From: Candidatus Altimarinota bacterium
Lineage (GTDB): Bacteria; Patescibacteriota; Gracilibacteria; BD1-5; UBA2023
Direction: 5' to 3'
DNA: 12,765 bases
Assembly (NCBI GenBank): GCA_947373235.1
Contig: CANBWW010000027.1
Coordinates: forward strand, 1-12,765
Below are positions 1 to 7,848 of the stretch, in pieces; within the stretch, counting starts at the first letter, position 1, and each line of letters opens with the position of its first letter. The notes beneath the pieces are model-generated. The model had not been told where the DNA came from, did no database searches, and saw only the letters and a list, made by a program, of their open reading frames with translations. The position numbers were made by a program, and so were the translations under genes.

Positions 1-1
1 G

Positions 2-988
2 AAACGTCTGAAGTCCGTCAATCAGAAGAAAAAATCCCTCGAAAAAACGGTGATTCTCTATCGAGAGTATAAGGAGCTCTATGCGAACTATGACGAGATC
101 AAGTCACTGATCAGTGATGAAAAAGATCCAGAAATGCTCGAAATGATGAAACTCGATCTTGCAGAAGCAGAAGAAAAAATCCCTGAACTGGAAGAAGCCC
201 TGAAACTTGCTCTTTTACCGACGGATCCAAACGATGAGAAAAATATATTTCTCGAAGTTCGTGCCTGAGTTGGTGGTGATGAGGCTGGACTTTTCGCCTT
301 GCAACTTGCAGAAGCGTATAAAACCTTTGCTAAAAAGGAGGGTTTTGCAGTCGAGATGACTTCTGAAAACTGGAACGATGCTGGAGGATATAAGGAAGTC
401 ATCATGAAGATAGATGGAACTGGAGCTTATTCGAAGTTCAAGTTCGAGTCAGGAGTGCATCGAGTGCAACGTATTCCGGCAACGGAGAAAAATGGTCGTG
501 TACATACGTCGACGACGACCGTAGCGGTCATGCCTGAAGTAGAAGATGTAGATGTCGAAATCCGTGAAGAAGACCTCGAGATCACCGCGTGTCGTGCGAG
601 TGGTGCGGGAGGTCAGCATGTAAATAAAACCAATTCTGCCATTCGTGTCGTTCATATTCCTACTGGACTGGTTGCGGAGTGTCAAGATGAGCGATCCCAA
701 CTTCAAAATAAGATCAAAGCAATTTCTGTTCTGAAAGCTCGTATGTTTGCAGCCGAAGAAGAAAAGAAAAATCAGGCTGAAGCTTCGACTCGTCTCGCAC
801 AAGTAGGAAGTGGAGACCGATCAGAAAAAATCCGCACTTATAACTTTCCACAAGATCGTGTGACGGATCACCGTATCAATGCAAACTTTTCGAATCTTCC
901 CGTAATCATGATGGGAGATCTCGGAGATATTATCGATGCACTCGCGATCGCAGATCAGACAGCCAAGCTTGAAGCTGCTGCTGGATAA
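2..988 (+). CDS. prfA: Peptide chain release factor 1 (RF1), 5' end missing
   Basis: RF1 releases finished peptides from the ribosome at UAA and UAG. The window holds 328 residues, so about 30 N-terminal residues are missing compared with the usual ~360. The stop-codon recognition motif is the RF1-type PAT (fragment residues 159-161, in '[10 protein letters not shown]'), not the RF2-type SPF. The peptidyl-hydrolysis GGQ motif is at residues 203-205 in '[14 protein letters not shown]'. An in-frame UGA at 266-268 falls at the conserved glycine of 'EVRA-G-VGGDEAG', so it is read as Gly and the gene is intact. The stop is UAA. RF1 is the release factor expected to remain when UGA is sense; whether RF2 is absent cannot be seen here. 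No convincing terminator follows. Confidence 0.96.
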
Positions 989-1035
989 AATATATCATTT
1001 TTAGATGATGAGTAATTTTTGGCAAGGCTTTCTTT

Positions 1036-1063
1036 TTGCTCCAGTATTCATTTTTCTTATAAT
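1036..1063 (+). promoter_or_regulatory. Sigma70-like promoter of the lipoprotein gene
   Basis: TTGCTC (1036-1041), a 16 bp spacer and a perfect TATAAT (1058-1063). Initiation near 1070 would leave a leader of about 20 nt before the ATG at 1091. This also argues against the upstream in-frame ATG at 1019, which lies before the promoter. Confidence 0.6.
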
Positions 1064-1090
1064 TCATTCATTATTTTTTCATTCATTATT

Positions 1091-1834
1091 ATGAGATCAC
1101 TTTTTTTGATTCTTGGTATGAGTTTTTTTCTTGCCAGTTGTAGTTTTGGCTCTTCTTCGAAGACACCGATTCAGTCAGCTGATCCTACGAATCCTGCCGC
1201 TCAGACGGCTCCAGTTGTGAGTTATACTGAAGATCTGAAAAATGCTTCTTATAAAATCAAAGATACAGCAGAATTCGAAAACTGTATGAAGCCGAGTGTG
1301 AATATGTGTCTGAGTCAAGTGGGGAATGAGCTGGCCCGAACTCAGAAATCTCCAGCTATCTGTGATGAACTCATGGATCAATCAAGTAAAGATTCTTGTA
1401 AATTTGGAGTTATCATGATCCAGGCGACTGAGTCAAAAGATATAAAAGCATGTGATGTGCTTTCAGATAATTATAAACATGAATGTCGTCTTGCATTGCT
1501 GCGTCAGGTAGCGGTAGATCAAAAATCTATCAAAGCATGTGATGCCCTCAGTGTTGAGTTTGGAAATGGATCGGGAAGTATGGATCAAAATATACAAAAT
1601 ATGCAAATCGACCAGTGTAAGATGAATGTTCTCCAGTCTGATGCGAGTCTCCCAGTTTCTGAGTGTGCCTCACTTTCAGATAAAAATATGCAAACGATGT
1701 GTACAGATCTGCTTAAAACGAGAGTTGCTCTTCCTCCTGCTCTACCACCAGTTGAAACTGAGACAAATCGACCAGTTACAACTGAAAATGTAAGTAATCT
1801 GTCCGGTTCAGAAAATCTTCAAAACGTTCAATAA
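1091..1834 (+). CDS. Lipoprotein with cysteine-pair repeats
   Basis: A 247-residue exported protein of no recognised family. The N-terminus '[17 protein letters not shown]' is a lipoprotein signal with lipobox LASC, so Cys17 would be lipidated. This fixes the start at 1091 rather than 1019. After a Ser/Pro/Thr-rich linker the protein has spaced cysteine pairs such as '[14 protein letters not shown]', '[13 protein letters not shown]' and '[14 protein letters not shown]', that is C-x2-L-x(6-7)-x-C (C-x10/11-C). One pair is widened by an insert near 1555-1615. The tail is Pro/Thr/Asn-rich. The same repeat occurs eight times in the protein at 11675. I infer disulfide-stapled helical hairpins outside the cytoplasm. 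There are no in-frame UGA codons and no Shine-Dalgarno sequence; a terminator follows at 1865. Confidence 0.85.
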   Translation: MRSLFLILGMSFFLASCSFGSSSKTPIQSADPTNPAAQTAPVVSYTEDLKNASYKIKDTAEFENCMKPSVNMCLSQVGNELARTQKSPAICDELMDQSSKDSCKFGVIMIQATESKDIKACDVLSDNYKHECRLALLRQVAVDQKSIKACDALSVEFGNGSGSMDQNIQNMQIDQCKMNVLQSDASLPVSECASLSDKNMQTMCTDLLKTRVALPPALPPVETETNRPVTTENVSNLSGSENLQNVQ

Positions 1835-1864
1835 TTTATTTTTAGATTCAGGATTTTCTCAGCT

Positions 1865-1901
1865 AATAAGGAAACTTCTGAATAAGAATTTCCTTATTTT
1901 T
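1865..1901 (+). terminator. Rho-independent terminator abutting the galU start codon
   Basis: A perfect 10 bp stem, AATAAGGAAA (1865-1874) with TTTCCTTATT (1889-1898), has a 14 nt loop and runs into T's up to 1901. The galU ATG begins at 1902. It ends the lipoprotein transcript. A weak promoter candidate for galU (TTTAGA 1841-1846, 17 bp, TAATAA 1864-1869) overlaps the 5' arm. Confidence 0.75.
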
Positions 1902-2771
1902 ATGTCAAAAATCACCAAGTGTATCATCCTCGCGGCGGGTTATGGAACTCGATTTCTTCCAGCTACGAAGGCACAACCAAAAGAAATGCTCCCAATTGTC
2001 GATACACCCGTGATCCAATATCTTGTAGAAGAAGCTGTTTCTGCTGGGATTACAGATATTGTTATCGTAATCAGTCGAGGAAAAGAAGCGATTCAGGATC
2101 ATTTTGATAATTCCTTCGAACTCGAAAAAGTCCTTGGGGAAAAATGAAAACTCGCGGAACTGGCGACTGTACAAAAAATCTCGAAACTGGCCAATATTTC
2201 CTATGTACGTCAGCCGATTCCACGTGGTGATGGTGATGCACTTTTGTATGCTCGACCATTTGTAGGGAATGAGCCGTGTTTGGTCCTTTTTGGAGATGAT
2301 CTGATCGTCGGAGAAAAGTCAGGAGCCACCCAACTGATCGAAGCTTTTTGATCAAAAAATGCTCCAGTGATCGCACTCGAAAAAGTGAGCGACGAAAAAG
2401 TGAGTTCCTATGGAATTATCGAATCTCAAAACTCAGATAAAGGAATCTATGAAGTTTCTCGATTTCTCGAAAAACCAGATCCATTAGAAACATCGTCACG
2501 ACTTGGTGTGATTGGTAAATATGTGATCACTTCAGATGTGTTCGATCTGCTACAAAAGAATGAATGAACGGTAAGTAAAGATGGTGAGATTCGTCTTGCT
2601 GATGCATTTGCTCAGATGATTCGAGAGAAGCCGATCTATGGATTGGAGATGGAAGGGAAACGCTATGATACGGGAGATAAGCTCGGATTTCTGAAGGCAA
2701 ATATAGATTTTGCTCTCGCACGTTCTGATATTTGACCAGACTTATTAGCATTTTTGAAAACAAAAGTATAA
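1902..2771 (+). CDS. galU: UTP-glucose-1-phosphate uridylyltransferase
   Basis: It makes UDP-glucose from glucose-1-phosphate and UTP in the cytoplasm, feeding cell-surface glycan synthesis. It has 289 residues, normal for bacterial GalU. The nucleotide-binding signature '[20 protein letters not shown]' begins at residue 10, followed by 'LFGDDL', 'RFLEKPDP' and the C-terminal '[14 protein letters not shown]' typical of GalU. It is not RmlA-like. Four in-frame UGA codons (2145, 2349, 2565, 2733) are read as Gly; under the standard code the gene would break into fragments. The stop is UAA. No ribosome-binding motif is present, because the terminator U-tract touches the start codon. Confidence 0.95.
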
Positions 2772-2777
2772 CTTTTT

Positions 2778-2800
2778 CGGTGATTTTCACCGTTTTTTTA
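2778..2800 (+). terminator. Terminator between galU and yraN
   Basis: Stem CGGTGA (2778-2783) with TCACCG (2787-2792), a TTT loop, then T7-A-T5 running directly into the yraN ATG at 2806. A possible yraN promoter, TTAGCA (2746-2751), 16 bp, TATAAC (2768-2773), would start transcription around the base of this hairpin. Confidence 0.8.
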
Positions 2801-2805
2801 TTTTT

Positions 2806-3183
2806 ATGGATATTAAGAAAAATTCACATCGAAGTATCGGAGATAATGGAGAAAATATCGCTGTTCGTTACCTCGAATCAAAAAATTTTACTATCATCAA
2901 ACGCAATTATCAGATCCAGTGATGAGAGATGGATATTATCGCACGAGATGGTGATTTTCTGATTTTTATCGAAGTAAAATATCGAAAAGATGAATCTCAT
3001 GGACACCCACTCGATACTTTTACACCGATGAAACGAAAAGCTATGAAACGAACGGTGCTTCATTATATTATGAAAAATAAAATCGATCCAGAAAAGATTC
3101 GGATCGATTTTATAGGAATTATGCCAAAATCAGATATATCAGAAGGACATCGAGTCTGGCATATCAGGGGAGTGGAACTTTAG
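2806..3183 (+). CDS. yraN: YraN/UPF0102 family putative endonuclease-fold protein
   Basis: A 125-residue member of UPF0102, a family with a predicted restriction-endonuclease-like fold and no firmly assigned role (E. coli YraN is about 131 residues). The signature is complete: 'GDNGENIAVRYLESK' near residue 12, then 'RNYQIQ-GG-EMDIIARDG', then 'FLIFIEVKYRKD'. These match the family pattern GE-x-D-x(n)-EVK. The two glycines before EMD are encoded by adjacent UGA codons at 2920-2925, so the standard code shows only a shortened ORF from 2929. The stop is UAG, showing that UAG remains a stop. The 3' end overlaps the convergent gene by 4 nt. Confidence 0.9.
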
Positions 3184-6100
3184 GCGGCTTGTCTTTGATC
3201 ATATGTTGTATCATTTGCAGCTTCATTTTTCGTTTCTGCGATGACCCGAGCAATCGTACTATTGTGTTCTTTTTGTACTTGATCTGTATGTGTTGCACTT
3301 CTTTGTCCTGATATTCATCATGAATTAAAGCCTTGATAGTCGGACTCTGAGGAAGGTGTATATTCAGTTTTAAATATCTGAGTAAGATCGATCCCGAGAC
3401 TTTCGATGTCTCGACCATACTGATTACTTCGAATTTTATCTACAGCATCATCGATATCTTTTTGTCCAGAACTTGCACGAGTACGAGCATTGAAGAACTC
3501 ACGCATTTGTTCGATGATATCTCGACGATACTGATCAAATTGCTTTCTTTTGAGTTCCTCAGGGATAGATGAATCTCTTTGGAGTGATTTGATGATCGCA
3601 AGACTTGGTTTCCAGAATCGATCCTCGTAGTCATTATTCAAACTATAGTTTGTAGATCCATTTACTTTCAGTTTGTTCAGCATAAAGGCGAGAGATGAAA
3701 ATCCTTCGTTAGTCACTTTTAAAATCGGACTTCCTGTATATCCGTATTGATTTTTCCAACTATTAGCATCTTCTCAATTAATATCAAGTCAGCCCATAGT
3801 TGATTCTGTATGTATTCCAGAAATATGATTAAAATATTTTTGTACCTGTCCATTTTTCTTTTCCTGCATTTGTTCGAGGAACCATTTTTGATCGGTTCAT
3901 TGGAGTCGAGCGTGCAAACCTTTATCATGGTATTTTGTCCAAATGGACTCAATAGTATTTATAGCTTTTAAACGTTTTTTATTACTTTTATCATTTGTAT
4001 CTCCTTCGATAAAATGCCCATGCAATTGCATATCGGATATAGCTCACTTGAGAGAAACGATTTCTCACTTATCTGCAAGGCCATCAAGTGCTTCAAAGAA
4101 TGTATCTTTATAGAGGTCGTTCTGTTCTTTGTTTCTTAGAAATGAATATGCATGGAAAGAGTGTCCTTTCGCAGCTGCAAGCATAAAAATCTGTTGTGGG
4201 AGAGGGGAAGAAGCGTATCCAGTAGTACCAAGCAGTGCCCACATGATCGGAGCTGATTGGAGTGCAGGACTCGGATTTTTCGCTGGAATGGTCCCCATCA
4301 TACCGAAGGCAGTCACATATTCCTGTGTAGCCAATGCTGACTTAAACTTATTGAGTCGACCCTGAGCATTGGCAAGATCGTTGGTTTGTCGTACTCATTT
4401 TTCTCTTGCACCTTCGAATCCCTCTTTTCGAAATGCTTTTTCCCATCCTGCTGGTCATCACATCGCTTTGATCAGTGTTCCTGCCATAGGATTCTTTTCA
4501 GCACCTCCATCGATTCCTTTCATGAATCCCCAAATCATTTCTTCTTCGGTGATCTGTTGTCACGGCTCCGTACCAATATCTCCTTTGAACTTTTTTCTTG
4601 CTTTCGCTTTTTGTTCCTCACGTTGAGTATCTGTACGATATCAACATGCATAAATAAGTGCATTGAGAAAGTGTTCTCATCACTGTCCAGTGAGAATATC
4701 TTCCGCATAAAGGTGACCATAACTTTCCACCATATACATTGTTGCAGCTGCAACTTCTTCTGGACGAGAGCTACTATTATGGATTATATGCATTACCTTG
4801 AGTCGTGCTACTGGGCCATTTTGATCCTTCAGTTTTGTTTTGATTTTATCGACGATTTCGCGGATATTTCCGACTTCATCTGCCTGTAGCTGAGCAATCA
4901 CATCAGCAGGTAGTCAGATCATACGACCCATACGGAGAGCTGCACGAGACGCATTGAGTTTCGATCATTTTTCGAGATAGTGTTCGATTCCGTGTGTGAT
5001 TCACTTCATTCCATGGATGATATCATTGATCGACCAGCTATTCATCCAGGATTTCATCAAAGAACCATGCATATGTGGTTTCTGTTCCTTATAAGTATCT
5101 TCGACGAGGAGATTTTCAGTGGTTGCCTTGAGCTTATTTTCTTTGAGATATTTGAGAAAGTATGCAAGTGGAAATGTTTGGTTTGTATAGAGTCATTTCT
5201 TTTGTTTTTCATTGAGTCATTTCTTCGTGTTGTATTTTTGGACATCTTCAAGGGATTTGTCAGAACTGTATTCACCAAAGGTAACAAAATTTTGATCGAT
5301 ATTATAGATGCGTATATGTGATCCATCGACTTCACTTTTAAAAAATTCATAACTTACTTCTTTTTCATCGTGGTTATTATTTCCATGGCTTTCTCATTCA
5401 TGATGATCATCATGGTGATCGAGATCTTTTTTTGCGATCATGAGTTGTCCATGTTTGAGATGTGCATCTCCATCAACTCAAAAAACTTGAAATGCCTTAA
5501 CAACATCTGTATCTGAAGTGATTTTGGAATTGCGCTTGAACCCAAATTCTCTGACTGCAGCTAAAAAATCAACCAATCAAAATGTTTGATTTTCCTTTCA
5601 ATTCCAGATAGTAATGCCCCCTTCAGTAAGGCTCAAAATACTAAATGAACTTTCGAAAGTTACTCATTTTTTATCTTGTGCTGTAGAGAGAAAGTTGACG
5701 CCATCAGCATATCCATAGCTCGCACCCTCTGGATCTATTTGATCGAGTTCCTTCTTCAGCCAATCGACTGTTCCTTCGAGATTTTCTTGAGTGGCTTCGA
5801 GAAATTGTATATTTGGATTATCGAGAAGATTTCAGTTATTATAGTCTTTCAGGTTTTCATCCTCTGTGATTCTTTCTTGAAATTCATCCTCACTGAGAGC
5901 TCTTGCATTTTCTCAGAGTCCATAGAGAAGATGTCAAAAATCTGAATAACTGAGATTTTGAGACGTAGCGCTTCGAGAAAGACGTCCATCTTTGAGTGAA
6001 AGTATTTTATATGCGATACCATGGTCACCAGCTCAGAGATCTTTATTTATTTCTAGTATTTCCATCATTATTGTCTTTGTAGGATCATTTGGATCTTTAA

Positions 6101-7262
6101 AAACGAGAACTGAACCAATATTTCTTAGTGCATCTATTCATTCTATGTTTTTTTTATTACCACCTTTTCGAAGTTTGTTTACCTTATCGATGACAGGATT
6201 TTGAAGAAGAAGATCTGTACTCGTAGGATCTGTATTTTGCTCAGGAATAATATCCCCCATGATTTTGTCTCATTTTGCTTTTTCGAGCATCAGATACTGA
6301 AGTTTATCTCAAAAACCACGATCGAGATAGTTATAAAGATCGATATTTCAGGATATATTTTGAGGAAGATTTTTGATGCTTACCTTAAATATATCCTCAT
6401 ACTTCATAGCAGCAACGATTTGCTTCTTTTCCTCATCACTCAGATCGTTCCAAGCATCACTGAACTGTTTCTCAGCGTAGTTGAGAAATTCTGTCTCCGT
6501 CCAAAGTCCCAATGATTCGATTTCTTTCAGAGTCAGTTCTATATCCAAAAACTCAGCGATTTCTCGCTTTCTCACAGGTTTATCTTTGTAGTATGAAAAA
6601 ATCTCTTTCAGAAGAAAAACATCGACCGTAGATCACCCGCTTGATTGATGATTGTATTGATAAACAAGTCTTCTTTTCAGATCTGAATCTTCTGGAAGAT
6701 CATGAAAAATCGCAGGAAGATCGAGTTTTTCTTCATCAATGGTATCGACATCGACATTATAGATTCGAGCAATAAATTTCTTCAAGCGATTTATATTTTC
6801 AAGTGCATCACCGAGTTCACCATTTCTTAAGGTATTTATTTTATTGTTGATGCTTCCAGAAAATCCTGGAATATTGGTTTCGATATTTGGAAAATCTCTT
6901 TTCGATCGAAAAATAATCTTATCTCGAGCGGCTCTTAGCTCCTGAGTTTGATTAATAAATTCGTTTAAAATGAGTTTATCTGTAATTTTATCAAGGATCA
7001 TTTCATTAGTTATTTCTCAAAATTTCTTTCTTTCTGAGAAATGTACACCATTGATTACATCTCGTGCCCCAGAAATAATCCCAGTTTTTTGATTTTTTAT
7101 ACGATCAAAAATAATAGGATCAATTCATTCTTTATTTTTTCCGAGAAAAGAGCTCATGCCTTTTTCAAGAAGTTCATGGATTCCTCACTCTATATCGCGA
7201 TTTTTTTTGTCGGCATTTTCATTTGCTCCATTTCCTGGATTGTTTGGTCCTGTATGAGTCAT
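3180..7262 (-). CDS. Large hypothetical protein, 1360 residues
   Basis: I do not recognise this protein. Reading UGA as Gly, the frame is open from the ATG at 7262 to the TAA at 3180 with 36 in-frame UGA codons, including three adjacent pairs (3315/3318, 4455/4458, 4677/4680). I walked the interrupted stretches codon by codon and found no UAA or UAG. An in-frame stop at 7290-7292 limits the 5' end. There is no signal peptide; the start is Asn/Gly-rich ('MTHTGPNNPGNGANENADKK') and the body is mostly charged and helical. Residues ~601-631 hold a His/Asp-rich loop ('DLDHHDDHHEGESHG'). Residues ~984-1032 are Ala/Gly/Pro-rich and mildly hydrophobic ('SAPIMWALLGTTGYASS'). The last ~50 residues are Gln/Thr/Asn-rich. 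Expression may be from the promoter at 7287-7315. Confidence 0.88.
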
Positions 7263-7286
7263 ATATTCAAAATTATTATCCCTTGC

Positions 7287-7315
7287 ATTCTATCAAATAT
7301 ATCGCAAAAACACAA
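7287..7315 (-). promoter_or_regulatory. Candidate promoter for the 1360-residue gene
   Basis: Read on the minus strand: TTGTGT (7310-7315), a 17 bp spacer, TAGAAT (7287-7292). It sits between the upstream terminator and the ATG at 7262, with initiation expected near 7280. The -35 match is weak. Confidence 0.4.
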
Positions 7316-7317
7316 AT

Positions 7318-7345
7318 AAAAAAACCTCGTACACGAGGTTTTTTT
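7318..7345. terminator. Strong, potentially bidirectional terminator
   Basis: CCTCG (7325-7329) pairs with CGAGG (7334-7338). It is flanked by A7 and T7 that extend the stem to 12 bp and supply a U-tract on either strand. Its natural client is the minus-strand transcript ending with the small lipoprotein, whose TAA lies inside the A/T flank. Confidence 0.85.
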
Positions 7346-7511
7346 ATTTTCAAGATTGAGTCAGTATTTCTCATGAAACACTTGGTGCGGGAAGATCGAT
7401 AACGATGCCAGTTCAAACTGGAGTTATCGGTTTTGGAATAGTGACTGATTTTACTCATCCACAAGCGGAAAGAAGGAAGAGAGATATGAGTATGATCGAA
7501 ACGATACGCAT
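7344..7511 (-). CDS. Small lipoprotein, 55 residues
   Basis: This gene is visible only under code 25: four of its codons are UGA, at G19, G33, G47 and G54. The product begins 'MRIVSIILISLFLLSACG', with lipobox LSAC giving Cys17 as the lipidation site. About 38 mature residues follow, rich in Pro, Val and Thr ('KSVTIPKPITPV'). It starts 16 nt downstream of tRNA-Met on the same strand, and its UAA lies in the flank of the terminator at 7318-7345, so cotranscription with the tRNAs is likely. No family is recognised. The signal sequence followed directly by a terminator makes a chance ORF unlikely. Confidence 0.75.
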
Positions 7512-7527
7512 ATGGAAATGATAATTA

Positions 7528-7604
7528 TGGTGCCAATGAGTGGGCTTGAACCACCGACCTCAGCGTTATGAGTGCTGTGCTCTAACCAGCTGAGCTACAT
7601 TGGC
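7528..7604 (-). tRNA. tRNA-Met (elongator), anticodon CAT
   Basis: A 77 nt cloverleaf with encoded CCA. Acceptor GCCAATG pairs with CATTGGC; the D-arm contains AGCTCAGCTGGTTAGAGC; the anticodon loop is CTCATAA; the T-loop is TTCAAGC. The G1-C72 pair and the close match to the elongator Met pattern (GTAGCTCAG...GAGCACA) distinguish it from the initiator tRNA. tRNA-Ile with a modified CAT anticodon is less likely. The last pair of the anticodon stem is an A31-C39 mismatch. Confidence 0.93.
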
Positions 7605-7625
7605 GAACGCTGGATTTCTATTGTA

Positions 7626-7676
7626 TTATGGTTGCGGAGGTATGAATCAAACATACGACCTCAAGGTTGTGAGCCT
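7626..7676. repeat. 51 bp direct repeat, copy 1
   Basis: Copy 1 of a repeat whose second copy is 7724-7774. It spans the tRNA 3' half plus three flanking bases. The differences are at 7649 (T-loop) and 7669 (third anticodon base). Confidence 0.9.
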
Positions 7677-7708
7677 CATGATTGCTTGCTAGGCTGCTCT
7701 ACTTCCTG
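7629..7708 (-). pseudogene. Decayed copy of the initiator tRNA
   Basis: Its 3' half (7626-7676) matches the intact initiator tRNA at 7724-7774 over 51 bp with two differences, at a constant offset of 98 bp. The 5' half is scrambled. The acceptor side CAGGAAG cannot pair with CTCCGCA at three extra positions, the D-stem partner GCTC is gone, and the D region is about 5 nt longer. One of the two differences turns the anticodon CAT into CAC. The T-arm and encoded CCA are intact. It looks like a tandem duplicate that lost function; a retained tRNA-like regulatory RNA cannot be excluded. Confidence 0.75.
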
Positions 7709-7723
7709 ATTTTGGATCTGTGT

Positions 7724-7774
7724 TTATGGTTGCGGAGGTATGAATCGAACATACGACCTCAAGGTTATGAGCCT
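7724..7774. repeat. 51 bp direct repeat, copy 2
   Basis: Copy 2, lying within the intact initiator tRNA. The 98 bp offset suggests a tandem duplication of a whole tRNA unit. Confidence 0.9.
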
Positions 7775-7801
7775 TGCGAGCTACCACTGCTCTACTCCGC
7801 G
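7727..7801 (-). tRNA. Initiator tRNA-fMet, anticodon CAT
   Basis: A 75 nt tRNA with encoded CCA. Initiator hallmarks are the unpaired C1-A72 at the end of the acceptor (CGCGGAG against CTCCGCA), the body AGAGCAG...GGTAGCTCG, and loop CTCATAA. The anticodon stem is CAAGG/CCTTG, so the usual run of three G-C pairs at 29-31/39-41 is A-U, G-C, G-C. It is expressed from the promoter at 7822-7848 and lies 21 bp downstream of earP. Confidence 0.95.
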
Positions 7802-7821
7802 GCATACAAGAACACCCCGTG

Positions 7822-7848
7822 ATTATATAGAAAAATCGAAACTGTCAA
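7822..7848 (-). promoter_or_regulatory. Consensus promoter of the tRNA cluster, inside the 3' end of earP
   Basis: On the minus strand a perfect TTGACA (7843-7848) and perfect TATAAT (7822-7827) are separated by 15 bp. The earP stop TAA (7823-7825) lies inside the -10 box. Initiation would fall near 7815, about 14 nt before the initiator tRNA. The spacer is short, but both hexamers are exact. Confidence 0.7.

Noticed and set aside
449..802. Minus-strand ORF of 117 codons within prfA
   Set aside because: It lies antisense to well-conserved RF1 motifs and has Phe/Arg-rich shadow composition.
990..1016. Weak hairpin after prfA (ATCAT/ATGAT then T5)
   Set aside because: A five-bp A/T stem with the U-tract separated from it; too weak to call a terminator.
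1019..1090. Upstream in-frame ATG extending the lipoprotein by 24 residues
   Set aside because: The extension overlaps the TTGCTC/TATAAT promoter and would place a second hydrophobic stretch before a perfect lipoprotein signal.
1902..2771. galU as a pseudogene or sequencing-damaged gene broken by four stops
   Set aside because: All four interruptions are UGA with no frameshift, family motifs continue in the same frame, and nine other genes show the same pattern.
4386..4889. Plus-strand ORF of 167 codons
   Set aside because: It is antisense to the large minus-strand gene, very rich in Phe, Cys and Ser, and has no promoter or family likeness; a shadow of the real frame.
7276..7464. Minus-strand ORF of 62 codons across the terminator
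   Set aside because: It runs through the hairpin at 7318-7345 and overlaps the lipoprotein frame, which has a lipobox and a well-placed stop.
7528..7801. CRISPR-like direct repeats
   Set aside because: The repeats are tRNA sequences (two copies of the initiator 3' half); there is no array periodicity and no cas gene.
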